Shown here: piece by piece, positions 37,768 through 49,400 of the stretch
Numbering within the stretch: the stretch's first letter is position 1
Layout of the letters: each line of letters begins with the position of its first letter
Assembly (NCBI GenBank): GCA_003615045.1
Contig: ML014127.1
Span: 124,001-188,000 of the forward strand
From: Caulochytrium protostelioides
Lineage: Eukaryota; Chytridiomycota; Caulochytriomycetes; Caulochytriales; Caulochytriaceae
DNA length: 64,000 nt
Direction: 5' to 3'
Position numbers and translations under genes: made by a program
The notes under the pieces: model-generated
The model's database searches: none
Seen by the model: the letters and a program-made list of their open reading frames with translations, nothing else
What the model was told of the DNA's origin: nothing

Positions 37768-39528
37768 CTATTGCGAAGCGCCGTCCTCAGCCTCGTCGGC
37801 CGAGACGGTGTAGAGGCGCGCGTCGGGCTCGAACTTCATCCAGAAGTCGTGGAGGACGCCGGCGGCCTCCAGGAAACGAGGCGAGAGCTGGCCGACCACG
37901 GGCGCATTGGGGTCGGTGGCGGGCGCGGGCTTGAAGCAGAAGGGCCGGTGGTCGGTCTCCCAGTGCCAGGACCCGCGCTCCATCTCGCGGTCGATGGCCC
38001 AGTGCGTCAGTGGCAGCACCAGGTTTTTGCCGGCATCGGTATGCTTGTTCATGACGAGGCCGCCGTTGAACCACAGCGGCTGCCACTGCTCGTCCACGTG
38101 GAAGAGCCCGCCGCAGATGTACGTTGGGTCGCGCGGCTCGGGGAAGCCAATGGTGCCGCCGCCGCCGGGGGCCCACCCGTACGGCGTGCGCATGACTTCG
38201 TTGGCCAGCCAAAACGTCTCCTTGTCACCGTGCACGTGCTTATAGATCTCGTCGCGGTACGGGCTCGAGTTCATCATGCAGACCATCAGCAGCGTGTGCA
38301 GGTGGCGGCGCTTGTCGATGAGGACCACGCCCGAGTCGGCCTCGTGGAAAGACTTGCCGGTCCAGGCGCGTCCGGTTGTCTTGGCCGTATCCGAGATGGT
38401 CGACGAGACCTCGCGCATGTACTTCATCAGACTGTCGCCGGGCATCGTGCGGTCCATAAAGTAGACCGCGCCCGTGTCCACGTACCGCTTCATGCTGAAC
38501 ATGGTCTCCGGGTCCTGCAGGAACAGCGTGTCCGAGTCCATAAAGATGACTTCCTGGAAGCTCGAGGCGAACATCGTGAACGGCTTCGTGGCCCACCCGC
38601 CGATCGGCGACTTGTTCAGATTGATGCGCTGGCTCAGGTCAAAGACCTTGACGCCGTCGATGCTGCTAAGCTCCTCGATGTTGGCGCGCGTCAGATCCTG
38701 CGTGCCGGCGTAGAAGACCTCGATCGGCAGCGTGCAGCCCATCGCGCGGAGCGTCTCGATGGCGTGGCGGGCAAACCGGAAGTGCCAGTTACCTGTCGAC
38801 AGGACGATCCCTCGTCCCTTCCACGTCTGCGCCACGTGGCTGACCGAGGCGTACTTGGGCGACGCGCCCCCGAGCCACGGGTACAGCACCCCTTCGGCCT
38901 CGCCGATGAGGGTGTTCAGCCGCGACCCGAGCGCCTCCGAACCGCGAGGGAACTGCCGCGGCTGCCCGTCCGGGCGGTGCCGCGAGTCCCACAGCTTCGC
39001 AAACAGGTGGCCGCGGCGGCCCATCTCCGCATAGTCGGACGCATCGGTGTTCTGTTGCGCCCACTCGGCAATCGTCTCGGTCCACTGCGCGAGCGTCGTC
39101 GTCGACTGGACGGCGGCAGGTTCGGCAGCGGGAGACAACACCGCCGGCGGCGGCGCGTCATCGACGGGGGCGCGGTCCGAGGCATCGGCGTCGGCGACGT
39201 CGCCCTCCTCGTCGTTGTCGACCGCCTCTTCGTCGTCGCCAGCGTCGTCCACGGTGGCCTCGTCCGCGGCCGTCGCGGCGTCTGCCGACGCCGGCGTCAG
39301 CTCTGCCGCGGCGCTGCGACTGAACGCGACCTCGTCAGCCTTGTATGTGCCGTTCTTGTAGCGCAGAAGGCGGCGCTCGAAGTGGTTCGCATAGCCCTGG
39401 AAAACCGAGAGGATCAGAAACACCGTGAAGAAGGCAATCAGCAGACGGACGCGGCGGCCGGTCACCAAGTAGTTGGTCAGGCCCTGGGGGCGGATCCCGC
39501 CCTTGGCCATTTTGTGCTTGTCGGCCAT
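37768..39528 (-). CDS. MNN1-type (GT71) alpha-mannosyltransferase, Golgi type II membrane protein
   Basis: 586 residues. It has a short basic cytoplasmic tail, one membrane anchor at about 27-47 ('LLIAFFTVFLILSVFQGY') and an acidic Ala/Asp-rich stem to about 150. The luminal catalytic domain has 'GIVLSTGNWHFRFARHAIET', 'LPIEVFYAGTQDL', the metal-binding Asp-x-Asp in 'VIFMDSDTLFLQDPE' (around residue 331), 'WTGKSFHEADSGVVLIDKRR' and 'GDKETFWLANEVM'. These match fungal Mnn1/Mnt-type enzymes that add alpha-1,3-mannose to N- and O-glycans. The donor would be GDP-mannose; the exact linkage cannot be read from the sequence. Divergent from the SulP transporter gene. Confidence 0.88.
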   Translation of the reverse strand: MADKHKMAKGGIRPQGLTNYLVTGRRVRLLIAFFTVFLILSVFQGYANHFERRLLRYKNGTYKADEVAFSRSAAAELTPASADAATAADEATVDDAGDDEEAVDNDEEGDVADADASDRAPVDDAPPPAVLSPAAEPAAVQSTTTLAQWTETIAEWAQQNTDASDYAEMGRRGHLFAKLWDSRHRPDGQPRQFPRGSEALGSRLNTLIGEAEGVLYPWLGGASPKYASVSHVAQTWKGRGIVLSTGNWHFRFARHAIETLRAMGCTLPIEVFYAGTQDLTRANIEELSSIDGVKVFDLSQRINLNKSPIGGWATKPFTMFASSFQEVIFMDSDTLFLQDPETMFSMKRYVDTGAVYFMDRTMPGDSLMKYMREVSSTISDTAKTTGRAWTGKSFHEADSGVVLIDKRRHLHTLLMVCMMNSSPYRDEIYKHVHGDKETFWLANEVMRTPYGWAPGGGGTIGFPEPRDPTYICGGLFHVDEQWQPLWFNGGLVMNKHTDAGKNLVLPLTHWAIDREMERGSWHWETDHRPFCFKPAPATDPNAPVVGQLSPRFLEAAGVLHDFWMKFEPDARLYTVSADEAEDGASQ

Positions 39529-42411
39529 GGCGGCGGTACCGACCGTCGGTCGAGAGGGACGCGAGCGAAGGCGGCGACGCCACGCGTTGATGGAGAATGA
39601 ATGGGAATTCTGACGCCGATAATATGCACCTCAAATTAGAGAGGGCCAAACCAAAAAAAAGGAAATGTCTATTGTGATGGGGGTAGCAGAAGCGTCGGAC
39701 GCAGGGGGAATGATTGCCCGGATCCTGCTGATCGATGTAATTGTAGAGACCGGAAAGGTATGAGGCTGATGTCAATGGTAGGTGTGGGAGGTGTGTCGGA
39801 CGACCGTGTTTGGCCAATGGGTGATCATACGTATGATCAAATGTGGCGATCACCGTGCTTAGCCGTAAGAGACTCGCTGCTCGAATGCCTTCTCGAGGGC
39901 CTGTGCCTTGGCTGGACGGCGTAGGCGTCCACCTGCCGAGCCGGGCGCCGATCCCTTGGGTCGACGGATCTCCGACGCCCGGCCGTTCATATACGGATGG
40001 GAGGGGCGGCGGCGGGGGTAAGGCCCACGGCCGCGCCGGAGGGACTCGTGGCGGCGGCGGCCACGACGGGAGCCACGACGGGAGCCTCCGCCGCTGTTGT
40101 GGTGATACGCGGCGAATGCCCGATCGACCCTCCGCACCTGTCACGGCCACAACCGCGGATGCCTTCATTGACGGGCGCCGTCGCCGTGAGCGCTCCGTGA
40201 GCGCCGTGTCCAGCACAGCTCGCCCGATGCTCGAGCCTCGCAATCACTGGCTGTGTCGATCCGCTAGACCTGATGGCGGCTCAGGATCGCGGAGATCCGG
40301 GGCGCCCCCGACGGGCCGTGGGAAGGCCCCCGCTTGTGCAGCACGTCTGGCCGGCGCCGGCGGGTATGGTCCCAGGACGCCTCCCACCGCCGCCGCCACC
40401 TGGTTTCGCGCATCCGCCCGGAAGGCGCGTCGATTCGTCTTCGTTGCTGCGGGAAATCTGCTGTCAGAATGGCGCATACCGGCTCCACGTCCGCTTCCGT
40501 TTGGGAGGCCTCGTCGGTCGCGGACGCCGACACATCAGCATGTCGCAGACCACTGGCATCCCCCGCGACAACCGAAGGCGACGCTCCAGCGGAAACGTCT
40601 GACACGGTGTGAGAGTGATGGGCCGGCGGATGCGCTGCGCTCTTTCCAAGAATGACAAACCAGAAGCTCGAATGGCGCGGCGGCGGTTCAACCGGACCCC
40701 CCTCGCCCGGCGAGACCGACAACAAACATATAATGTCATCGCGTCTTTTCCAGACCGGGGCCTGAGAAGAGCGAATGAGCAAGGAAGAGCGATGCTTGTA
40801 CCAGGAAAGGGGGCGAAGGACCGCTTTCAGCACCGACGGACAGCCTAACGGAGAATGAATTGGGTGAAGGCGAACGGAGGTTATGGCGGATGTATCATCA
40901 CACCATGCCATCTTCGTATCCAGGCCTTGGCTGTCTAGGGGAGGCGACAGGTGTGAGCTTGATCTGATCGTCGTACTGGTGCGGAGACGGACCGGTCCCG
41001 ACGGGGGGAGCATGCATCCCTCTTCAGGCCAGTGACAGCATGCCGAGGCCTGCCGTGGTCTACGGTGACTCCCGCTATGAGACCCACTCCACGCCGACGG
41101 GGTCTGGGGCGCAAGTGAGGATGTGTGATGCACCAGCTAGCATGACCATCACCACGTTGCAGGGAGCAAGGGGCTCGACGCGTCTCTGTGTGAGACATGG
41201 CACGCGATGATGATCGCAACAGAGCGCGGTGCATCAGTAACGATCGTTTGACGTCGTCACCCACCGACTGTCGCGTGACTTCGTTCAGTGCCGTTCAAGA
41301 AGCATGAGGGTCCGCCCTTGAAATAAAAGATCAATGAGGTCGACATGACCTGTTGTCTTGCTCGTGTCAAGCAAAAGGAATGTCTAGCATGGATGTATAC
41401 CGACTTAGGTTGTTCGGGGCGGGGGCTCGGTCCGCCACGGACCGCCGAACGAGACGCTGCATGGCACATCACACTGCATCACGGACTCGGCATCTGCATC
41501 CTTCTCTAAAAAGAGGTTGACACATGCCGCAGCACGTATTGCAATTCATCTTGCCAGGACGAAGGGTGGCGACCACTCGCCGGGGACACTGACCGCCTTC
41601 GATGCGGATCAGGATGACAGCGGAGAACGCGGTCTGGTGTTGGCAGATCGTCCTGCAGAGACATCCTCGTCGCGACGATGCAGGAACGGCATTAAGACCA
41701 AATGGACCATGGCATGACATGGTTGCCACTCGACCTCGGCGCCACGGCGGGTGCCGAGGCTGAGCATCGCTCTGCGCAGGGCGCCCTTCTGCCGCGCCAT
41801 TCCTGTGGTGGCCGCCCTATTGGGTGGAGGTTTGCACCACGGGGCCAACGTGCCTCGCCCCAGCCACCGGCGCGACGGGACGGCGCACCAGGACCGGAAC
41901 TGGGAGGGGCCAGCCGCCGACCGCCTGGCGCTCGCCTCGCTCCGCGTCGTCTCGCCGCCGCCGCCGCCGCCGCCGCGGAAGGCGCCGCCACCGCCGCGGG
42001 CGCGCCAGAGCACCCATCCGGCCGGTGGCGGAGCTCCGCGGCCGCCAGCTGCGATCGTCATCGTCGCACGGATCGACAAGCCGCCGCCTGGGGCTCCACA
42101 CCGGAGCCGCGCTCGTGCCTCGGTGACCGTGATCCAGGCGCAATCGCCGCGGATCGTGGTAGGATGGCGCTTCGCAAGCAGTATGAGAAGGCGCCCATCC
42201 ACCGGGTCGCGCGGCCAGCCGACAGGCAGACCCAGCGCACCTCTTGGCATGAGAGACGTCTCAGTCAGCAGGCTTCGGACGGCGATGATACCGGGCGCCC
42301 GTCACGCTTCTCGCATATCGTCACGTTTCCTCCCACTTCACATCCGCCGGACCTCTCGAGTCGATCCCACCTATCGGTCCTGTCTTGGCGTGACCTTCGC
42401 TGACCTCGCAC

Positions 42412-42434
42412 CTCTCTCTCTCTCTCTCTCTCTC
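42412..42434. repeat. CT dinucleotide repeat
   Basis: About eleven CT units, 230 bp upstream of the SulP start; likely promoter or 5' UTR. Confidence 0.9.
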
Positions 42435-42558
42435 ACCGATCTGGCACATCCCATCGCCTGGCCCCACCATACGCGTACCCCCGCGTAACTCGTCATCGGG
42501 CTTCTTGTTGGAATCACAGTGGTCTTCGGCTCCAGCTCTAGCTCTGGCCTCGGCTTCG

Positions 42559-42602
42559 GTTCCGGCTCCGGGCTCCGGGCTCCGGCTCCGGCTCCGGCTC
42601 CC
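42559..42602. repeat. GGCTCC hexamer repeat
   Basis: Seven near-perfect GGCTCC/GGGCTCC units, with looser copies from 42521, ending about 60 bp before the SulP start codon. Confidence 0.85.
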
Positions 42603-42664
42603 CGCGCCCGCGTTCCCAGCTGGCCACGTGCTGATCCCGCGCCTACCACGTGTCGACCTCCGCC

Positions 42665-45559
42665 ATGCCGGGATCCGCTTACTCGCGCGTCAGCATCGAT
42701 ACGGGACTCGGCTCGCCGACCTTGAGCGAGCGCTTTGAGACCTCCGGATCGAGCCAGTCCCCGTACTCGCCGCTCGACCATGGCTGCGACCACCCCGGCG
42801 GCGGCGGCCACCACGGGAGCGGCCACGGCGGCTTTCCCGTGACCGCCTCACCAGGACCCTGGGGCGGTGCGGACCCGCAGACTGACCGCTACGCGCATTA
42901 TGCCGGAATGATGCCCGGCCGCGTCGGCGGCGGCAGCGGCGGCCGCGGCCCCCGCCGGCCCTCATGGGCGGCGCGCTGGCGGTTCATCAAGCGCCGGTTG
43001 CCGTACTACATCCCGGTCCTCAGCTGGCTGCCGGACTACCAGATGAGCGTCTCGCTGCCGGGCGATATGACGGCCGCCGCGACGGTCGCGTCCATCCTCA
43101 TCCCGCAGGGCCTCAGCTATGCGCAAGCGCTCGTCAAAATTGCGCCCGTGCACGGGTTGTTCACGTGCTCGGTGCCCGTGCTCGTGTACGCGCTGATGGG
43201 CACGAGCCGGCAGCTCGGGTTCGGTCCCGAGGCGCTCATCTGCATCCTGGTCGGCAATGCCATCAACGAGTGGAACGGCCACGCGGTCGCGGTCGGCCAG
43301 GACCCGTTCACCGACGGCGAGAAGGCCGCGCTCGCCGCCACCCTGGCGGCGCTTGTCGGCATCATCACCCTGCTGCTCGGCATCTTCCGCCTTGGCTTCC
43401 TCGATTCGATCCTGTCGCGTTCGCTGCTGCGCGGGTTTGTGATGGCCGTCGCGACCATCGTGATGGTCGATATGCTCAACCCGCTCTTGGGCCTGCACAA
43501 GAGCGCGCAAGGCACGGCGCCGCCATCGCTCGTGCCGCCCGTGCTCGACGACCCGCTGGCCTCGATCCGGTCTTATGGGATCGTCACCGGCCTTGCCGGC
43601 GGGTCGAGCCAACCGGCCAACCCGGACGGCGGCGAGTCGCCGATCGGCCATCTGTGGTGGAGCCTGCAGCACCTCGGCGGCGCGCACCTCCCCACCGTCG
43701 TGGTCAGCGTCGCGAGTCTCGCATTTTTGTTCCTGTCGCGTCTCGCCAAGATGCGTTCCCCGCGACTGCGGTATCTGCCGGAAGTGCTCGTGCTCGTGGT
43801 GGGCAGCACGATGCTGTCGGCCGTGTTTGGCTTCGAAGCGATGGGCATCGAGACGCTGTCGCGCGTGGAGGGCGGATCCGTCTGGCCCCAGTGGCCGTCG
43901 ACGCCCGTCCCGCCGCGCAAACTCATGTTCACGGCGGTGCTGATTAGCATTCTCGGCTTTGTCGAGAGCATCGCAGCCGCCAAGACATATGGCCAGAAGT
44001 ACCGCTACTCGGTGTCGCCGAACCGCGAGCTCGTCGCGATCGGGAGCAGCAACCTCGTCGGTGCGTGCTTTGGCGCGTGGCCCGCGTTCGGCAGTCTGGG
44101 CCGTTCGGCCGTGCTGGACACCGCCGGCGCGACCACGCCCATGGCCGGCTTCCTCTCGGCCATGATGATCTTTCTCGTGATCCGCTACTTTCTGCACTTC
44201 TTCCAGTTCCTCCCCAAGGCCGTCTGCAGCAGCATCATCATGACCGCCGTCATGAAGCTCTTTGAGACGGACGAGTTTATGTTCATGCTCAAGATGCGCG
44301 CCGTCAAGGACCTCGGCATGATGATCGGCACCTTCGCGGTGACGCTTGTGCTCGGCATCGAGCTCGGCATTCTGATCAGCATCGGCGTCAGCCTCCTCAT
44401 TCTCGTGCGGCACTCTGCCCAGACGCGGCTCGCGATCATGGGTCGCACCGTCCGCTTCGACCCGCACCGCGGCGAGCACCGGACCGTGTACCGCCGCCTC
44501 TCGGGCGGCCCGCCGACGCTGCCGCAGCCGATGCCCCACGCCTCGGCGGCGGCGAGCTCCGCCATCCCCATCGATGGCGCCGCCACGAGCGGTGACGCGA
44601 TGGCCAGCACCTCGTCGCCCTTCTGCAGCGCGTCGCCCCAGCTCGCCGCGAGCCTGACGAAGCGCGGCGCGTCCATCAGCGCCTTCTCGACGGCCTCGCC
44701 TAGGGCCGCCGCTGCACAGCCCGCCAACAGCACCCGGCTGCTGGATGACCCGCCCGCGACGCCGATGCTCTCACACCCCTTCATGCCGCCCGACCCGCAC
44801 GGATCGCCCAGCATCGAGCCCGTCGAGCACGCCATTATTGTCAAGATCGAGGAAGGCCTCTTCTTCGGGAACGTCTGCCAGCTGCGGGACCGGCTGATGC
44901 GCGTCGAGAAGTGGGGGCGTCTGGGCGTCCATCCCTCCGAGAAACTGCCGCACGAGCGTGCCCGCGGCCTCGGCCACGGCCACCGCCACCGCGGCTCCCT
45001 CGGCCGCTTGCCCGGACCCGCGGCGCCCACCCACCAGAGCTCGGGCCACGGCGCGAGCTGGCGCCGGCTCCTCTCGCGCGGCGCCCACCGCACCTTCAGC
45101 TCCGATGCCGAGGACGACGACGAAGGCGACGACGAAGACGACGACGAGGACTCGCCCGTTAGCCCGCGGGCAGGGGACGCGTTCATGCCGGTCGGCGGCG
45201 GCGGTGCGCGCGCCCCCTACGGAGGCGCGGCTCACGGCGTCCGCAACATTGTCTTTGACTTTGAAGCTGTGACGTCCGTCGACGCGACGGCGACGCTCAC
45301 GTTGTACGAGCTCATCGAAAGCTACTTGGAACGCGGCGTCCATGTCTACTTTGTGAAGGTGCGCGCGCGATGCATGCACAAGTTCCGGCGGTCAGGCATC
45401 TACGGCGACCTGCTGGACGAGCGCCACTTCTTTGACAAGCTCCGCGTGCTCGTCGAGCGCTTGGAATCGGGCGCGGCCCTCGAGCACCGCCAGGCCGGCG
45501 GCATCGCCTCGGCGGGCGGCGATCTCCTCGCACCGCTTCCGCCACCCGCGCTTCCTTGA
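42665..45559 (+). CDS. SulP-family sulfate/anion transporter with STAS domain
   Basis: 964 residues from the ATG at 42665. After a disordered Gly/His-rich N terminus come the SulP signatures: 'LPYYIPVLSWLPDYQMSVSL', 'DMTAAATVASILIPQGLSYA', 'APVHGLFTCSVPVLVYALMG', and 'STMLSAVFGFEAMGIETL'. About 12-14 membrane segments extend to residue 585. The STAS domain is split: 'EHAIIVKIEEGLFFGNVCQL' near 725, then about 85 residues of Gly/His-rich and acidic insertion, then 'NIVFDFEAVTSVDATATLTL' near 860. In fungi, transporters of this group carry sulfate or related anions across the plasma membrane or vacuole. Substrate and location are not readable here. The gene is single-exon. Confidence 0.93.
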   Translation: MPGSAYSRVSIDTGLGSPTLSERFETSGSSQSPYSPLDHGCDHPGGGGHHGSGHGGFPVTASPGPWGGADPQTDRYAHYAGMMPGRVGGGSGGRGPRRPSWAARWRFIKRRLPYYIPVLSWLPDYQMSVSLPGDMTAAATVASILIPQGLSYAQALVKIAPVHGLFTCSVPVLVYALMGTSRQLGFGPEALICILVGNAINEWNGHAVAVGQDPFTDGEKAALAATLAALVGIITLLLGIFRLGFLDSILSRSLLRGFVMAVATIVMVDMLNPLLGLHKSAQGTAPPSLVPPVLDDPLASIRSYGIVTGLAGGSSQPANPDGGESPIGHLWWSLQHLGGAHLPTVVVSVASLAFLFLSRLAKMRSPRLRYLPEVLVLVVGSTMLSAVFGFEAMGIETLSRVEGGSVWPQWPSTPVPPRKLMFTAVLISILGFVESIAAAKTYGQKYRYSVSPNRELVAIGSSNLVGACFGAWPAFGSLGRSAVLDTAGATTPMAGFLSAMMIFLVIRYFLHFFQFLPKAVCSSIIMTAVMKLFETDEFMFMLKMRAVKDLGMMIGTFAVTLVLGIELGILISIGVSLLILVRHSAQTRLAIMGRTVRFDPHRGEHRTVYRRLSGGPPTLPQPMPHASAAASSAIPIDGAATSGDAMASTSSPFCSASPQLAASLTKRGASISAFSTASPRAAAAQPANSTRLLDDPPATPMLSHPFMPPDPHGSPSIEPVEHAIIVKIEEGLFFGNVCQLRDRLMRVEKWGRLGVHPSEKLPHERARGLGHGHRHRGSLGRLPGPAAPTHQSSGHGASWRRLLSRGAHRTFSSDAEDDDEGDDEDDDEDSPVSPRAGDAFMPVGGGGARAPYGGAAHGVRNIVFDFEAVTSVDATATLTLYELIESYLERGVHVYFVKVRARCMHKFRRSGIYGDLLDERHFFDKLRVLVERLESGAALEHRQAGGIASAGGDLLAPLPPPALP

Positions 45560-46434
45560 AGCTGCTCTCGGTCGATACGGCGGGATACTGGTCGTCTCCC
45601 ATCGCATACTTCTCGCAATAGCTAGTCAAAAACATGCATCCTGAAACGATAATGTAAGCGCTGAACGCGGGGCTGACTCTGGCGTCTCATTTTGACGCGG
45701 TCGGTGATCTGGCCGCGTCGGTGGTGGCGCCAACTGAGGCGGTGATGGGGCGGCCAGGATCGCCTTCGCCATCGCCGACCCGCCCGTGGCCGCGGTTTGT
45801 CTCCGCCGGCGGTCGACGCGGTGCGGTGCTGCGAAGCGTTGCGATGCGATGCGATGCGATGCGATGCGATGCGATGCAAGACAACGCACCAACGGTGGAA
45901 GACAGCGCGACCGCTGCCCGGCTGCCGCCGCGCCCGCCGCTGTGTCCACGCCCCTTCAAGGGGTCATCACCCCCAGCCCACCAGGAGAACGAAGAAAAGA
46001 AAACAACACTCGGCAAGCCGAGACGGCGTGCGGCACGCGCCCTCACGGTGTCGCGGCCCACGTCACTCGAGCCTCGTGACGAGTCCGGCGCTCGCATGGT
46101 CGTGCTGATGCTCCATCACTGACGCACCCACGTATGGGTTGCCGCCCGACCGGCGTCAGCGTGCGAGACGGCGTCGTGAGCGAGGGCCGATGCCTCATCA
46201 ATCAATGATAAAAAGGGCACGACCACGAGGAACGTCTCGCGCGTGGAGCAAGCGACGTGGTTCCGTCCGCGTGGTGAGTGGTGCATAGGGCGTCGCATCG
46301 TGACGGCCGTTTCCACCTGGTTCACGCTTTGAAGAACAAGCGGCACCGACCTTCACGCCATTCGTTTCGTACTGCCTGTGGCCATCTCATTTTCTTTTAT
46401 CCCCGTTTCGTGAATACGTTGAATCCTATCCACC
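45560..46434. other. Intergenic, presumptive YRA1 promoter
   Basis: 875 bp between the SulP stop and the YRA1 first exon. It has a pentanucleotide repeat (45841-45877) and an A-rich patch (45988-46012). T-rich sequence at 46388-46400 just precedes the YRA1 start. No gene seen. Confidence 0.5.
45841..45877. repeat. GCGAT pentanucleotide repeat
   Basis: Seven exact GCGAT units plus two bases, about 560 bp upstream of the YRA1 start codon. Confidence 0.95.
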
Positions 46435-49400
46435 ATGGCTGACACGGACATGGCCCTTGACGACGTTGTAAGACCCGATATCGCCGCACCACGCGCCATC
46501 CGCGCACCGCGTTTCCGGCAGGATGTCGCTCGCTTCAGATCCGACCCGCCACCGGCCTTGACGACGACATGAGGCGGTGCACCCTTCGCATCATACAATG
46601 CTGGCGGTCGCTGATGCAGTCCTTCGTGACGAATCAACCCCGCGTGGCCGCCGGCTTCGGTCATAGCGCCGCCACCCTGCCCTCCGTCCTTCTTCTACCC
46701 TCTTCCACGCAGCGCATAGGATACGTTCGCATCGGCTCTCTCGTCCATCACCAACCTTCATCGTCCGCAAATCACGATGCGCCCGGCGTATGGCGCCGTT
46801 GATCGGAACGCACGACCGTTCTGCGGCCACGTGCCTCGTTGTTGCGGGACGTCATGAGAGCGAGGCATCCAGACGGTTCGATGGCCGCGCGCGAGACCCG
46901 CACGAAGGGGCACGCGTGCAACAACGCAGCGCCGCACCGTAGAACTACCGCGGCAGCGGCGGCGGAATCGGGATGATGCGACACGCGCAACAAGACCGAT
47001 AATCCGTGCGGCGGTCTGTCCTCGGATACCCCGTCGCTGCTGAGTCGTCGCGTCCCATCGCCACCCTTGCTGACAGGCGGCGCAGACGTATCCTGGTGGG
47101 ACCATTCCATCGGGAACCCCAGCGACAGCAAGCCACGGCCAACAGAGACGAGGCACGCACGAGGCACGCATCGGATTTCGCTCTTACTCTCACCTGGCAG
47201 CTCGGGCAGCTGCCCGCAACAAGAACGTTTAACGATTCCGAGAATCGTGCGTTCTGTCAGCGTTCGCACCCATCTTCGTTAGGCTGCCATGTGCGGCCAT
47301 GACGGCCGATGACGGCGGGGACGCATCGGCTGGTCAGCAAGACGTGCGGTTGCCGAGCACACAGGCAGCCCGTGATGCGGATCATTCCACAGCGTGTAGA
47401 CGATCGGTAGCAGCCCTGTGTCGGCATGGTTTGCGCGAGGCCGCACGGCTACGCCGCAAAACGCGCGTGGCTGAACGGCCCGCCCGCGCCTTGTCGTCGC
47501 CCAGACTCCAGCAACAGCCGCCAGCTGGCTGCAACGCACATGCGGGCCTCTGACACGCCATGGCAATCCTCGACGTCGTAGCGTCCAGATCGGCTTCGCC
47601 GCCGATTCGCTCCCGCCCTTTTGGCGAGGTTTGCGTTTGGGTCCGGCGTCGCCACGGTATGATTGGGTTGGCCTCGCCCGGACCGAGGTCAGGGCGTGTC
47701 TTTGTGCTGCTTGCCGTTTGCGCTCGCGTGCCCACGGCGCTTTGAATGAGGCTTGCTGCAGGGACGCGGCATGCCGCGTCATGACATTGCGTGACATGGC
47801 CCCCTGGTTGTCTGCGGTAGACGGAGATTTGGCGGGGTCCGTCCCGTCAGGTTCGTGGCCGTGGCACGTGGTCGAGGCTCGCCCACTGGGCCCTTCTGGG
47901 TGGATCGCGTTCGCTGGTTACTGACGGCGTTGCACGCGGCGGCCACGTTGCCCGTCTGCCTCGTCATCGTCGCTGTGAGAATAGCACCGTCGGCCTCATT
48001 GCGTCCGCGCCTTGGCAGGGGAAGGCGCTAAGGTCATGTCCTTCGTGCGTGTGCTGGCCCTGCTGGTCGGCTCGTCGATGCTGCCTCGCTTGATCTTCCC
48101 CGTTCATACCCATGAGACGATGTTCTGTCGTCGCACGGTGTTGCCATGTGATGACAGCGACTCCTGACTGGCCTCGAATCCGTGTTGTCTCTGCGTCGAC
48201 GCTTGTGCGTCGACAGATTGCCTGCCTCGTTGTGTCCCTCGTGTGTTCCGCTGGCTTTCCGGTTTTGCGTCGCCTTGCCTACTTGTCTCCTTTCGTTCCA
48301 TGGGTGGCCCGCGTTTCCGCCGGATCTGCTTGCACTTTCGTGATGATTTAGCGTTGTTCTCCTGTTTCTGCCGAGTGACAGCCTGCCAAGACGCTGGATG
48401 CGGTGCGCTGTCACCGCCTCATGTCGGTCCCACCTGCTGTGATCCCGAATCGTGCCACGGCTCCCCCTCTTCTCGTCAAGCGACTCACCCTGTTTTATAC
48501 ATTTCCGACTGCGATCACGGCTCTTCGGCATGGTGGCATCGTTATCCGATGGACCTGTTCCTGGATCATCGATGTTGCGCTGCTCTCGTCGTTTCTGCTT
48601 TTCTTCTTGTCGTTTTGATGCCTCTGCTACTACCGACGATGGGTGACAGATCGCCAAGAACCGAACGCGCACAGGCCGTTCGGTGGCCCGCAACACGCCT
48701 CGCCGCGCGGGCGGCCAGTCCAAGCCGTACGCTTCGCCGGCGCCGACCAACGCCCGCGGCTCGGGCCGCAACAGCGCCAATGCCAATGCCAAGAGCAACA
48801 ACAGCACTAGCAACGCTAAGGCCGCCGCGCCCGCCAGGACGCCGGCCATGACCCAGCGCCTGCTGGTTGCGAACCTCCACCGCAGCATCACGGCCAACGA
48901 CATTCGCGAGCTCTTCAGCACGATCGGTAAGCTTCAAAGCGGCAAAGCAACAAAATACACAGGATCGCCCAATCTCCGGTCCATCAAAGGTCTTGGCCTT
49001 CAGCTTGTTCGATCATGATGCGTGACTCACCTCTTTTTTATTGTGGTCATCCTCGCGCTTTTTTTCACGTGCTTCATCATGCCCAGGCCCGCTCCGTAGC
49101 TCGACCCTGCACTTCAACAACCAGGGCCAGTCGCTCGGTGAGGCCACTGTGGTCTACCAACACCCGGCTGACACTCAGCGCGCGATCGCCGAGTTCGACA
49201 ACCGCACCCTGGACGGCCGTCCTATGCGTCTCCAGGTCATCCTCAGCGCCGCGGCCTTCACCTCCACAGTCGCCACCCCGCCGAGCGGCAACCAGCGCCA
49301 GTCAGGCCGTCCCACCCTCGGCGCCCCGCCCGCCCGCGGCAGCAATGCCGGCAACAACAACAGCAGCAACAGCTCCCGCGGCGGCCGTGGCAATGCCAAG

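Larger units (their letters stand above)
39529..42664. other. Large divergent intergenic region GT71/SulP
   Basis: 3.1 kb, with mixed composition: AT-richer near 39600-39860 and 41200-41700, GC-rich elsewhere. A minus-strand frame (40264-41133, 289 codons) and overlapping frames at 41700-42490 have no domain, signal or homolog I recognise. The SulP-proximal part has a CT tract and GGCTCC repeats. A small or intron-containing gene cannot be excluded. Confidence 0.4.

Noticed and set aside
37750-39600. 616-codon plus-strand frame opposite the mannosyltransferase
   Set aside because: Arg/Val-rich antisense shadow of a well-identified GT71 gene.
40264-41133. 289-codon minus-strand frame in the large intergenic region
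   Set aside because: Ser/Pro/Arg-rich, no domain, no membrane or signal segment, and competing frames on the other strand.
47279-47797. Minus-strand reading inside YRA1 intron 1 with 'YRGDAGPKRKPRQKGG'
   Set aside because: It faintly recalls the Gly-Asp-Ala segment before RuvC-II of Fanzors, which would explain the intron size, but no catalytic motif or zinc ribbon follows in any frame.
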